64,000 bases of DNA from Verrucomicrobiia bacterium. GTDB lineage: Bacteria; Verrucomicrobiota; Verrucomicrobiia; Limisphaerales; CAIMTB01. The notes beneath the pieces were generated by a model. The model saw nothing but the letters and a program-made list of their open reading frames with translations, was not told where the DNA came from and did not search any database. The position numbers were made by a program, and so were the translations under genes. The stretch is from the NCBI GenBank assembly GCA_019634625.1, contig JAHCBA010000018.1:62001-126000 (forward strand). The letters run 5' to 3'. Positions 53,663 to 62,933 of this stretch are shown in pieces (position 1 is the first letter of the stretch; the number at the start of each line of letters is the position of its first letter).

Positions 53663-55791
53663 AGAAGCCAACGAACACCCCATCGGGGGCGGCCGCCGTG
53701 TCGCCCGGAATGCCCCGGGGCGGGGCCGGGAGGAACGGAAGATCCGGGAAGGAGGAGGCGGGCGCCGTCGGGGTTGGGAGGGCGGGCCCGGTTCCCCAGG
53801 AGGACGGGCGGTGCCGGGTCTGGATCGAGGGGGTGAGCCCTGAACTGGACGCCGGGCGGTACGCGATCAAGCGGGTGGTGGGGGAACGGGTCGAGGTGGA
53901 GGCGGACATTTTTGCGGACGGGCACGATGTGCTGGCGGCGGTGCTGCGGTACCGGCCTGGGGCGGCGGGGGAATGGCAGGAGGAGCGGATGACGGCGTTG
54001 GGGAACGACCGGTGGCGGGCGGCGTTCGAGGTGACGGAGCCCGGGGTGGCGGAATACACGCTGGAGGCGTGGGTGGACGCCTTCGAGACATGGCGGCACG
54101 ACACGGAGAAGAAGCGGAAGGCCGGGCAGGAAGTGTCGGTGGAACTGCTGGCCGGGGCGGCGCTGATGGAGGCGGCGTCGGGCCGGGCCGGGGGCCGGGA
54201 GGGGCGATGGCTGAAGGAGGAGGCGGCGGCGGTGCGGGGCGACGGGACCGGCGGGGCGGTTGAGGCAAGGGCGGAGCGGGCCATGGGAGCGGACCTGGCG
54301 GAGGCGATGGCGCGGCACCCGGACCGGCGCCTGGCAACGCGGTACGGCCGGGTGCTGCGGGTGACGGTCGATCCGGTGCTGGCGCGGTTCGGGGCCTGGT
54401 ACGAGATGTTTCCGAGGTCGTGTCCGGGGAGGCAGGGGCCGCACGGGACCTTCCGCGACGTCGAGGCCGTGCTGCCGCGGATCGCGGACATGGGATTCCA
54501 GGTGCTGTACCTGCCGCCGATCCATCCGATCGGGCGGGCCTTTCGGAAGGGGCGGAACAACCGGACGGAATGCGAACCCGGGGAGCCGGGGAGTCCCTGG
54601 GGGATCGGGGGTGCGGAAGGGGGGCACACGGCGATCCACCCGGAGTTGGGGACGCTGGAGGATTTCCGGCGGCTGGTGGGGAGGGCGCGCGCGTTGGGGA
54701 TCGAGCTGGCGCTGGACGTGGCCTTCCAGTGTTCGCCGGACCATCCGTGGGTGCGGGAGCATCCGGGATGGTTTCGGAAGCGGCCGGACGGGACGATCCA
54801 GTATGCCGAGAATCCGCCGAAGAAGTACCAGGACATCTATCCGATCGATTTCGAGACGGAGGACTGGCGGGGGTTATGGGAGGGGCTTCGGGGCGTGTTC
54901 CTGTACTGGCTCGGGCAGGGGGTGACGGTATTCCGGGTGGACAACCCGCACACCAAGGCGCTGGCGTTCTGGGAATGGGCGATTGGGACGATCAAGGCGG
55001 TCCATCCGGAGGCGATCTTTCTGTCCGAGGCGTTCACGCGGCCCAAGCTGATGTATGCCCTGGCGAAGCTGGGGTTCACGCAGTCGTACAACTACTTTCC
55101 GTGGCGCAACGCCAAGGACGAGCTGACGGAGTATTTCACGGAGCTGACCTCGTCGCCGGTGCGGGAGTTTTTCCGGCCGAACCTGTGGCCGAACACGCCG
55201 GACATCCTGACGCAGTATCTGCAGGCCGGGGGGAGGCCGGCCTTCATGACGCGGCTGGTGCTGGCGGCGACGCTGGGGGCCAGTTACGGGATTTACGGAC
55301 CCGCTTTTGAGTTGTGCGAGAACCGCCCGCGCAGTGCGGGGAGCGAGGAGTACCTGAATTCCGAGAAGTACGAGATCCGGAACTGGAACTGGGACGCCCC
55401 TGGGAACCTGACGGAACTGATCCGGTCGGTGAACCGGATCCGGCGGGAGAACCCGGCGTTATGGGCCAACGAGGGGTTGCGGTTTCACCGGACCGACAAC
55501 CCGCAACTGATCGCGTACTCGAAGGCGACGGCGTCGTTGGACAACATCCTGCTGGTGGTGGTGAACCTGGACCCGCACCATGTGCAGAGCGGCTGGCTGG
55601 AACTGCCCCTGGACGATCTGGGGATCGACCGGAGCGGGAACTTCCAGGTGCACGACCTGTTGACCGACGCCCGGTACCCATGGCACGGAGCGCGCAATTA
55701 CATCGAGCTGAACCCGCAGTTGCTGCCGGCGCACATCTTCCGCCTGCGCAGCCATCTTCGCAGCGAGCGGGATTTCGACACCTACCAATGA
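53659..55791 (+). CDS. glgE: Alpha-1,4-glucan:maltose-1-phosphate maltosyltransferase
   Basis: 710 aa GH13_3 enzyme. An N-terminal beta-sandwich (CRVWIEGVSPELDAGRYAIKR) is followed by the barrel. The catalytic nucleophile is Asp428 (VFRVDNPHTK) and the acid/base is Glu457 (IFLSEAFTRP); LGFTQSYNYFPWRN is a GlgE signature. It lengthens glucan using maltose 1-phosphate made by the next gene product. The first ~45 residues are Gly/Pro-rich and not part of the fold. Overlaps the mscS stop. Confidence 0.95.
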   Translation: MKKPTNTPSGAAAVSPGMPRGGAGRNGRSGKEEAGAVGVGRAGPVPQEDGRCRVWIEGVSPELDAGRYAIKRVVGERVEVEADIFADGHDVLAAVLRYRPGAAGEWQEERMTALGNDRWRAAFEVTEPGVAEYTLEAWVDAFETWRHDTEKKRKAGQEVSVELLAGAALMEAASGRAGGREGRWLKEEAAAVRGDGTGGAVEARAERAMGADLAEAMARHPDRRLATRYGRVLRVTVDPVLARFGAWYEMFPRSCPGRQGPHGTFRDVEAVLPRIADMGFQVLYLPPIHPIGRAFRKGRNNRTECEPGEPGSPWGIGGAEGGHTAIHPELGTLEDFRRLVGRARALGIELALDVAFQCSPDHPWVREHPGWFRKRPDGTIQYAENPPKKYQDIYPIDFETEDWRGLWEGLRGVFLYWLGQGVTVFRVDNPHTKALAFWEWAIGTIKAVHPEAIFLSEAFTRPKLMYALAKLGFTQSYNYFPWRNAKDELTEYFTELTSSPVREFFRPNLWPNTPDILTQYLQAGGRPAFMTRLVLAATLGASYGIYGPAFELCENRPRSAGSEEYLNSEKYEIRNWNWDAPGNLTELIRSVNRIRRENPALWANEGLRFHRTDNPQLIAYSKATASLDNILLVVVNLDPHHVQSGWLELPLDDLGIDRSGNFQVHDLLTDARYPWHGARNYIELNPQLLPAHIFRLRSHLRSERDFDTYQ

Positions 55792-55820
55792 GCAACCCCT
55801 GTTAATCCGGAGACCGCACC

Positions 55821-58800
55821 ATGGCGACCACACGACGGACCGCGACGGCCCCCCGCGACGGACTCGACCGCGACCCGCACTGGTACAAGTCGGGGGTGAT
55901 CTACGAGGTGCACGTGCGTGCCTTCTGCGATTCGGATGGCAACGGGGTGGGGGATTTCAGGGGGTTGACCAGCAAACTGGACTATCTGCGGGACCTGGGG
56001 ATCACGGCGTTGTGGCTGCTGCCCTTTTATCCGTCGCCGCTGCGGGACGACGGGTATGACATCGCGGACTATTTCAGCGTGCACCCGAACTACGGGACGC
56101 TGGCCGACTTCAGGGTGTTCCTGAAGGAGGCGCATCGGCGCGGGCTGCGGGTGATCACCGAGCTGGTGCTGAACCACACCTCGGACCGGCATCCGTGGTT
56201 TCAGCGGGCGCGACGGGCGAAGCCGGGGAGCCGCTGGCGGGAGTTCTATGTCTGGAGCGACACCCCGGACCGGTACAAGGATGCGCGGATCATCTTCAAG
56301 GATGTGGAGGTCTCGAACTGGAGCTGGGACCATGTGGCGGAGGCCTACTACTGGCACCGCTTCTTCTCGCATCAGCCCGACCTGAACTACGACAACCCGG
56401 AAGTGTTCGAGGAGATGATCCGGGTGCTGGACTTCTGGCTGGATCTCGGGGTGGACGGCGTGCGTTTGGACGCCGTGCCGTACCTGTTCGAGCGGGAGGG
56501 GACGAGCTGCGAGAACCTGCCCGAGACGCACGAGGCCCTGAAGCGGTTGAGGGCCCATGTGGACCGGAAGTACGGGGACCGCATGCTGCTGGGGGAGGCG
56601 AACCAGTGGCCCGAGGACGCCGTGGCCTACTTCGGGGGGGGACGGGGTGATGAATGCCACATGGCGTTTCATTTTCCCTTGATGCCGCGGCTGTTCATGG
56701 CGCTCCGGATGGAGGACCGGACGCCCATCGTGGACATTCTGGAGCAGACCCCGGCGATTCCGGAGACGGCGCAGTGGGCGTTGTTCTTGCGCAACCACGA
56801 CGAGCTGACGCTCGAGATGGTGACCGACGAGGAGCGCGACTACATGTACCGGATGTACGCCCACGTGCAGATGGCGCGGCTGAATCTGGGGATCCGCCGG
56901 CGACTGGCGCCGCTGCTGGGCAACGACCGGAAGCGCATCGAGCTGCTCAACGCCCTGCTGTTTTCGCTGCCGGGAACGCCGGTGTTGTACTACGGCGACG
57001 AGATCGGGCTGGGGGAGAACATCTTTCTCGGGGACCGCAACGGGGTGCGGACGCCCATGCAGTGGAGTTCGGACAAGAATGCGGGGTTTTCGCGGGGCAA
57101 CCCGCAGAGCCTGTATCTGCCGATCATCTACGATCCGGAGTATCACTACGAGGCGGTCAACGTGGAGGCGCAGCTGGGCAACCCGCATTCGCTGTTGTGG
57201 TGGATGCGGCGTCTGCTGGCGCTGCGGAAGCGCTGGCGGGCCCTGGGCGAGGGGCGTTGCGAGTTTCTGCAGCCTGAGAACCGGCGGATCCTCAGCTTCC
57301 TGCTACGCCACGGGAACGAGACGCTGCTGGTGGTGGCGAACCTTTCGCGGTTTGTGCAGCCGGTCGAACTCGATCTGGCGGCCCATCGCAACACCGTTCC
57401 GGTGGAGCTTTTCGGGCGCAACGCGTTTCCCCCGATCGAGGACCGGCCGTATTTCCTGACGCTCGGGCCTCATGCGTTCTACTGGTTTTCCCTCGAACCG
57501 CGGTCGGCCAACGGGGAGGGCGAGCGGGCGGCGCATGGACCCGGGGCGCGGGGATTCACCGTCGGCAAGTCCTGGAGGGAACTGCTGTCCGGGCGGGGCC
57601 GGACGGCGCTGGAGGCGGCGCTGCCCGATTTTCTGCGGGGCCAGCGCTGGTTCGGCGCCAAGGCACGGACCATCAAGCAGGTGTCCCTGACGGCCTCGGT
57701 GCCGCTGGGCGGAGGGGATGACGCCCCGCACCTGGTCCTGGCGCGGGTGGATTACGTGCAGGGCGATCCCGAGGTGTATCTGCTGCCGCTGGCGTTCGTG
57801 GCGGGCGGGCAGGCGGGGCCGCTGCTGGAGCGCTGGCCGCGCCTGGTGCTGGGCGAGGTGCAAGGGGCGGACGGAACGCGCGGCTGGCTGGTGGATGCGG
57901 GGGTTGGGTCGGAACTGGGTCGGGCCCTGATCGAGGCCATCCGGAACCGCCGCCATGTGCGGGGGGAGGGGGGGGAACTGGAGGGCAGCCGGACCGGGGT
58001 GTTGCGACGGCTGCTGGGCGAGGGGCCGGCTCCCGAGCCGAGTCCCTTGCGGGCGGAGCAGAGCAACACCTCGATGGTGTACGGGGACAAGCTGATCCTG
58101 AAGGTGTTTCGCCGGCTGGAGGCGGGGACCAATCCGGACCTGGAGATCGGGCGGTTTCTGGCGCAGCGCGGGTTTGCGCACACGCCGGAACTGGCCGGGG
58201 CCCTCGAATGGGCGGGTCCGGGCGGGGCCCGCATGACCTTGGGGATTCTGCACGGGCTGGTGGCCAACGCGAAGGACGCCTGGGAACTGACCCTGGACTC
58301 GTTGGGGCGTTTCTACGAACGGGTGGGCCCGCTGGATGCGCAGGGGCAGACCGCCCCGGCGCTGGGGTCGGACCCTCTGCGCTGGACCGCGGGCACCTGG
58401 CCGGCGGGCGTGCCGGAGACGGTGGGCACCTACATCGAGTCGGCGCGCATGCTGGGTGAGCGCACGGCGGCGCTACACCTGGCGCTGTCGGCGGACACCG
58501 AGGAGGAACCCGCCTTCGCCCCGGAACCCTTCACGCCGCACTACCTTCGGGGCGTGTTCCAGTCGATGCGCAACCAGGCGATGGTCAGCCTGCGGTTGCT
58601 GCGCCGGCAGATCCGTCAGTTGCCGGAGGACGTCGTTGCGCTGGCCGAGGAGGTGCTGGGTTTGGAGGGGGCGATCGTGGAGCGGTTCCGTCCGGTGTTC
58701 GAGCGGCGGATTGTGGCATGGCGGACGCGGATCCACGGGGACTACCATCTCGGGCAGGTGTTGTGGACCGGGAAGGACTTCGTGATTTTCGATTTCGAGG

Positions 58801-59192
58801 GGGAACCGGCGCTGGCCCTGGGCGAACGGATTCTGAAGCGCTCGCCGCTGCGGGACGTGGCGGGGATGCTGCGGTCGTTCGAGTACGCGGCCCATGCGGC
58901 GTTGCGGCAGCATGTGGAGCGCGGGAGTCTCGAGGTGGAACGGGTCGGGCGTTTCGAGCCCTGGGCGCGGATGTGGCAGACGGCGGTGGGCGGGACCTAT
59001 CTGGGGGCGTACTTCGGGGCCATGAGCGGCAGTTCGGTGCTGCCGGGGTCGGAGGAGGACCGCCGCGCGATGCTCGAGGCCTACGTGCTGGACAAGGCGT
59101 TGTACGAGCTTGGGTACGAGTTGAACCATCGCCCGGACTGGGTGCGGATTCCGCTGTCGGGGATTCGGCGTCTGGTGGTGGAAACGCGTTGA
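55821..59192 (+). CDS. treS: Trehalose synthase-maltokinase fusion (TreS-Pep2)
   Basis: 1123 aa. Residues ~20-560 form a GH13 trehalose synthase: [22 protein letters not shown], nucleophile Asp217 ([13 protein letters not shown]), acid/base Glu259 ([11 protein letters not shown]) and [10 protein letters not shown]. Residues ~580-1120 are a maltokinase with the phosphotransferase-type motif [13 protein letters not shown] and the metal-binding DFEGEP. Together they turn trehalose into maltose and then maltose 1-phosphate for GlgE. The fused form occurs in several phyla. No GlgB branching enzyme is in the window. Confidence 0.95.
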   Translation: MATTRRTATAPRDGLDRDPHWYKSGVIYEVHVRAFCDSDGNGVGDFRGLTSKLDYLRDLGITALWLLPFYPSPLRDDGYDIADYFSVHPNYGTLADFRVFLKEAHRRGLRVITELVLNHTSDRHPWFQRARRAKPGSRWREFYVWSDTPDRYKDARIIFKDVEVSNWSWDHVAEAYYWHRFFSHQPDLNYDNPEVFEEMIRVLDFWLDLGVDGVRLDAVPYLFEREGTSCENLPETHEALKRLRAHVDRKYGDRMLLGEANQWPEDAVAYFGGGRGDECHMAFHFPLMPRLFMALRMEDRTPIVDILEQTPAIPETAQWALFLRNHDELTLEMVTDEERDYMYRMYAHVQMARLNLGIRRRLAPLLGNDRKRIELLNALLFSLPGTPVLYYGDEIGLGENIFLGDRNGVRTPMQWSSDKNAGFSRGNPQSLYLPIIYDPEYHYEAVNVEAQLGNPHSLLWWMRRLLALRKRWRALGEGRCEFLQPENRRILSFLLRHGNETLLVVANLSRFVQPVELDLAAHRNTVPVELFGRNAFPPIEDRPYFLTLGPHAFYWFSLEPRSANGEGERAAHGPGARGFTVGKSWRELLSGRGRTALEAALPDFLRGQRWFGAKARTIKQVSLTASVPLGGGDDAPHLVLARVDYVQGDPEVYLLPLAFVAGGQAGPLLERWPRLVLGEVQGADGTRGWLVDAGVGSELGRALIEAIRNRRHVRGEGGELEGSRTGVLRRLLGEGPAPEPSPLRAEQSNTSMVYGDKLILKVFRRLEAGTNPDLEIGRFLAQRGFAHTPELAGALEWAGPGGARMTLGILHGLVANAKDAWELTLDSLGRFYERVGPLDAQGQTAPALGSDPLRWTAGTWPAGVPETVGTYIESARMLGERTAALHLALSADTEEEPAFAPEPFTPHYLRGVFQSMRNQAMVSLRLLRRQIRQLPEDVVALAEEVLGLEGAIVERFRPVFERRIVAWRTRIHGDYHLGQVLWTGKDFVIFDFEGEPALALGERILKRSPLRDVAGMLRSFEYAAHAALRQHVERGSLEVERVGRFEPWARMWQTAVGGTYLGAYFGAMSGSSVLPGSEEDRRAMLEAYVLDKALYELGYELNHRPDWVRIPLSGIRRLVVETR

Positions 59193-59204
59193 AGGGCGGC
59201 GACC

Positions 59205-60425
59205 ATGGAATGGCTTGAGCGTGCGACGAGTCCGCTGCGGGAGATCGGCCTGGCCGGGTCGCTCGACATCGCGATCGTCACGCTGGTCATCTACACCTTC
59301 CTGCTGGCGCTGCGGCGGACGCGGCGCTCGGCGATGATTCTGACGGGGATGGTGATCATGGGGGCGGTGTTCCTGCTGGCCCGCCGTTTCAACCTGGTGC
59401 TGACGACGGCACTGTTGCAGGGGTTCTTCGCGGTCATCCTGATCGCCCTGGTGGTGATCTTTCAGGAGGATCTGCGGTACTTCTTCGAGCGGGTGGCGCT
59501 CTGGTGGGTGGAACGGCGGGTGCCGCTGTACCGGCGCAGTTCGCGGCGGATGGTGCCCCGGGAGGTGGAGATTCTGGCGCGGACGCTGTCCGACCTGGCG
59601 CGGGCGCGCGTGGGGGCGTTGGTGGTGCTGCGGGGGCGGGATGTCATCGGGCGCCACATCGAGGGGGGCGAGGAGGTGGACGGATTGCTGAGCGAGCCGC
59701 TGCTCAAGAGCATTTTCGATCCGCATTCGTCGGGGCACGACGGCGCGGTGATCCTGGATGGGAACCGGGTGGAGAAGCTGGGCTGCCACCTGCCGTTGTC
59801 GAAGAACTTCGAGAAGCTGCCCCGGAGCGGCACGCGTCATGCGGCGGCGCTGGGCCTGTCGGAGAGGGCCGACGCGCTGTGCCTGGCGGTGTCGGAGGAG
59901 CGCGGGACGATTTCGGTGGCGCGGCGCGGGGAGATCCGGACGGTGGCGGACAGCGCGGAACTGGCGGCGATCCTCGAGGCGTTTTACCGGGAACTGTCGC
60001 CGGTGGGGGAATCGAGGTGGTCCTGGTACGGATTTCTGCGGGAGAATGCGAGGGAGAAGCTGGGGGCGCTGGGGTTGGCGGTGCTGCTGTGGACGGTGGT
60101 GGTGCACCGGTCGCAGGTGGTGCGGCGCACATTTGACGTGCCGGTGACGTACAGCCAGCTCCCGGTGCATCTCGAGGTGAGCGATCTTTGGCCCACCAAT
60201 GTGAAGGCCACGTTTTCGGGACCGCGGCGGGCCTTTTTGTTTGTGCGGGACGACGACTTCCGGCTGTCGCTCAAGCTGTGGCGGGCGAACCCCGGGTTGC
60301 GTGTGTACCCGTTGGCGAGCAGTGATCTGAATCATCCCTCCGATCTGACCCTGGAGGACATGGAACCGCGGCAGATCCAGTTGACCATTGACGAGAAGGC
60401 GGCCGGGCCGCTGATGCCGCCGTGA
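59205..60425 (+). CDS. Diadenylate cyclase (CdaA-like) fused to a YbbR domain
   Basis: 406 aa. Three N-terminal transmembrane helices (residues ~20-85) precede the DAC domain, with DGA at 179-181 and GTRH at 209-212. The third residue of the usual RHR motif is Ala213. A fourth membrane helix (~286-302) leads into a single YbbR repeat (VVRRTFDVPVTYSQLP...), the domain of the CdaR regulator. In Firmicutes, CdaA and CdaR are separate proteins from adjacent genes; here they are one chain. It makes c-di-AMP from two ATP if active. It starts 12 bases after treS-pep2. Confidence 0.85.
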   Translation: MEWLERATSPLREIGLAGSLDIAIVTLVIYTFLLALRRTRRSAMILTGMVIMGAVFLLARRFNLVLTTALLQGFFAVILIALVVIFQEDLRYFFERVALWWVERRVPLYRRSSRRMVPREVEILARTLSDLARARVGALVVLRGRDVIGRHIEGGEEVDGLLSEPLLKSIFDPHSSGHDGAVILDGNRVEKLGCHLPLSKNFEKLPRSGTRHAAALGLSERADALCLAVSEERGTISVARRGEIRTVADSAELAAILEAFYRELSPVGESRWSWYGFLRENAREKLGALGLAVLLWTVVVHRSQVVRRTFDVPVTYSQLPVHLEVSDLWPTNVKATFSGPRRAFLFVRDDDFRLSLKLWRANPGLRVYPLASSDLNHPSDLTLEDMEPRQIQLTIDEKAAGPLMPP

Positions 60426-62779
60426 CGCCGGAGATCATCACGGTGCTCGGGATTCTCGGGGGGGCCGTGCTGCTGCTGGTCACGGGCTGGCTGCGAACCG
60501 ACGTGGTGGCGGTGCTGGTGCTGCTGGCCCTGGCCTGGGCGCGGGCCATCGAGCCGGAGGAGGCGATCGCCGGGTTTGCCAATGCCGCGGTGGTCACGGT
60601 CGTCGGGGTCTTCGTGCTGAGCGCCGGCCTGCAGCGGACCGGCGTGGCGCAGTGGCTGGGGCAGTGGGTGCAGCGGGTGGGGGGCAGGGGGGAGTTCCGG
60701 TTGGTGGCGGCGCTGATGGCGACGGCGGCGGCGTTGTCGTTTGTGATGAACACCGTGGCCATCGTGGCGCTGTTCCTGCCGGTGGTGATGGACATGGCGC
60801 GACGGACCGGGGTGGCACCGGCGCGGCTTCTGATGCCGCTGGCCTTTGGCGGATTGCTGGGCGGCATGACCACGACCTTCGCGACGATGCCGAACCTGCT
60901 GGCCAGCCAGGCGTTGCGGGAGGCGGGATTGAAACCGTTCGGCTTCTTCGACTTTCTGCCCGTGGGCGGGGCCGCGGCGGTGGTGGGGATCGGCTTCATG
61001 GCGGTGCTGGGGCGCCGCCTGCTGGCCGGGCGCGGGATGGAGGAGCCGGCGCCCTCGACGGCGCTTCCCAACCTGACGCAGCACTACGGGCTGCATGAGC
61101 GGATGTTTGTGCTGCGCCTGCCGCCGGGTTGCGCGCTGGTGGGGCGCACGCTGGAGGAGAGCCGGCTGGGCTCGGCCTTGCGGCTGCATGTGGCCGGCAT
61201 CCTGCGGGACGGGCAGACGCGGCTGGCGCCCGACCGGTGGACGGTGCTGCAGGACGACGACCGGCTGCTGATCCAGGGGACGCCCGACCAGCTCCAGGAT
61301 CTGGCGGCCTGGCGGGGTCTGGTGATGGAGGAGAGCGGTTCGGAGATGGAAGGGTGGTTCCCGGAGCACATCGGGTTCGCGGAGTGCATGGTGGCGAAGG
61401 GTTCGGCCCTTGTGGGGCGCACCCTGGCCTGGCTGGACGCGCGCCAGAGCTGGGGGGTCAACGTGGTGGCGCTGAAGCGCGGACCGGAGATCTTCCGGAG
61501 CCACCTTCAGGACCGGCGTCTGATGCCGGGCGACGTCCTGCTGGTGCAGGGGCCGACCGAGCGGCTGGCCGAGCTTCGGACCGGTGCGGGTTGGGAAGCG
61601 GTGCGGGAGACGCCGAGGGACGAAGTGGCCGGGGGATACGACCTGGAGTCGCGACTGTTCACGGTGCGGATTCCGGAGGGGTCGCCGCTGGCGGGACGGC
61701 CGTTGTCCGAGACCCGGCTGGGGGAGGCGTTGGGCATGACGGTGCTGGCGTTGGGACGCGGGGACACGAAGACCGCGATGCCGGGACCGGACGAGGAACT
61801 GCGGGCGGGGGATGCTCTCCTGATCGAGGGGCGGAGCGAAGAGTTGCGGGCGCTGCAGGGGTTCCGGGATTTCGAACTTGAACGGGAGGTGTCGCCCGAA
61901 TGGGGGGATTTCGAATCCGAACGACTGGGGTTGATCGAGGTGGTGTTGTCACCGCGAACCGGGCTGGCGGGGAAGACGCTGCGGCAGATCCGGTTTCGGG
62001 AGCGGTACGGGATGAGCGTGCTGGGCATCTGGAGGGCGGGCAAGGCCCTCACCCATCGGCTTCAGGATCTTCCGCTCCAGTTCGGGGACGCGCTGCTGCT
62101 GTACGGTCCGAGGAGCCGCCACCCGCTGCTGGGTGGCGAGCCGGATTTCATCGTGCTGAGCCAGGCGGCACAGAAGGTGCCGTTGCGCACCCGGGCCCCG
62201 ATGGCGGTGGCGGCGGTCCTGGTGTTCCTGATCCTGTCGGCGACGGGCTGGCTGGCGGTGCCGCTGGCGGCATTGACGGCGGCGGTGCTCATGGTGCTTG
62301 GCGGTTGCCTGCGGGTGGACGACGCGTATGCGGCGGTCGATTGGAAGGCGGTGGTGCTGATCGGCGGGATGCTGCCCCTGGCCACGGCGTTGGAACGTTC
62401 CGGGGCGGCGGCGGCCCTGGGCGCCGCAGGGGTCGAGTGGGTGCGGGATGCGGATCCGTGGCTGGTGGTGGCGGCGTTGTTTCTTCTGACCTCGACGGGA
62501 ACGTGGTTCATCCCGGGCACGGCCCTGGTGGTGTTGATGGCGCCCCTGGCCCTCGAGTTGGCCATCGGCGCGGGGCTGTCGCCTCACGCCGTGATGATGA
62601 CGGTGGCACTGGCGGCCTCGGCGGGGTTCAGCAGCCCGGTGTCGCATCCGGGCAACGTGCTGATCATGGGCCCGGGCGGGTATCGGTTCCTGGACTTCCC
62701 GAAAGTCGGGCTGCCCCTGACACTGGTGGTGCTGGCGACGGTGCTGCTGGTTCTGCCGATCTTCTGGCCCCTGAAATGA
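60422..62779 (+). CDS. SLC13-type permease with four central RCK_C (TrkA-C) domains
   Basis: 785 aa. Membrane halves at residues 1-~200 (FANAAVVTVVGVFVLSAGLQRTG; FVMNTVAIVALFLPVV; LLGGMTTTFATMPNLL) and ~600-785 (VDWKAVVLIGGMLPLATALERSG) flank four cytoplasmic RCK_C domains. Each RCK_C contains a (L/S)xGRxLxE(S/T)RLG-like or related block. The substrate could be sulfate, a dicarboxylate or Na+; sequence does not decide. RCK_C domains bind c-di-AMP in several known K+ and cation transporters, and this gene overlaps the diadenylate cyclase gene by four bases. Confidence 0.88.
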   Translation: MTPEIITVLGILGGAVLLLVTGWLRTDVVAVLVLLALAWARAIEPEEAIAGFANAAVVTVVGVFVLSAGLQRTGVAQWLGQWVQRVGGRGEFRLVAALMATAAALSFVMNTVAIVALFLPVVMDMARRTGVAPARLLMPLAFGGLLGGMTTTFATMPNLLASQALREAGLKPFGFFDFLPVGGAAAVVGIGFMAVLGRRLLAGRGMEEPAPSTALPNLTQHYGLHERMFVLRLPPGCALVGRTLEESRLGSALRLHVAGILRDGQTRLAPDRWTVLQDDDRLLIQGTPDQLQDLAAWRGLVMEESGSEMEGWFPEHIGFAECMVAKGSALVGRTLAWLDARQSWGVNVVALKRGPEIFRSHLQDRRLMPGDVLLVQGPTERLAELRTGAGWEAVRETPRDEVAGGYDLESRLFTVRIPEGSPLAGRPLSETRLGEALGMTVLALGRGDTKTAMPGPDEELRAGDALLIEGRSEELRALQGFRDFELEREVSPEWGDFESERLGLIEVVLSPRTGLAGKTLRQIRFRERYGMSVLGIWRAGKALTHRLQDLPLQFGDALLLYGPRSRHPLLGGEPDFIVLSQAAQKVPLRTRAPMAVAAVLVFLILSATGWLAVPLAALTAAVLMVLGGCLRVDDAYAAVDWKAVVLIGGMLPLATALERSGAAAALGAAGVEWVRDADPWLVVAALFLLTSTGTWFIPGTALVVLMAPLALELAIGAGLSPHAVMMTVALAASAGFSSPVSHPGNVLIMGPGGYRFLDFPKVGLPLTLVVLATVLLVLPIFWPLK

Positions 62780-62789
62780 ACGGGCACCG

Positions 62790-62802
62790 GGGCGCAACGC
62801 CC
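62790..62802 (+). terminator. Short GC hairpin after the osmotic-type operon
   Basis: GGGCG-CAA-CGCCC lies ten bases past the stop codon of the permease gene, with CACCGG/CCGGTG possible as an outer stem. There is no U-tract, so the terminator reading is weak. Confidence 0.3.
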
Positions 62803-62933
62803 TCGTCGCCGGTGATCGGCCGGATCTCGCGAATGGACGTGGGATCGAGGGGTTCAGGGGTTGGTGCCGGATCGGATTGGGGAAGGCGTCCGGCTGGGGG
62901 CGTCGGCGTCGGGTGGGCGCGGTTGAGGGATGA

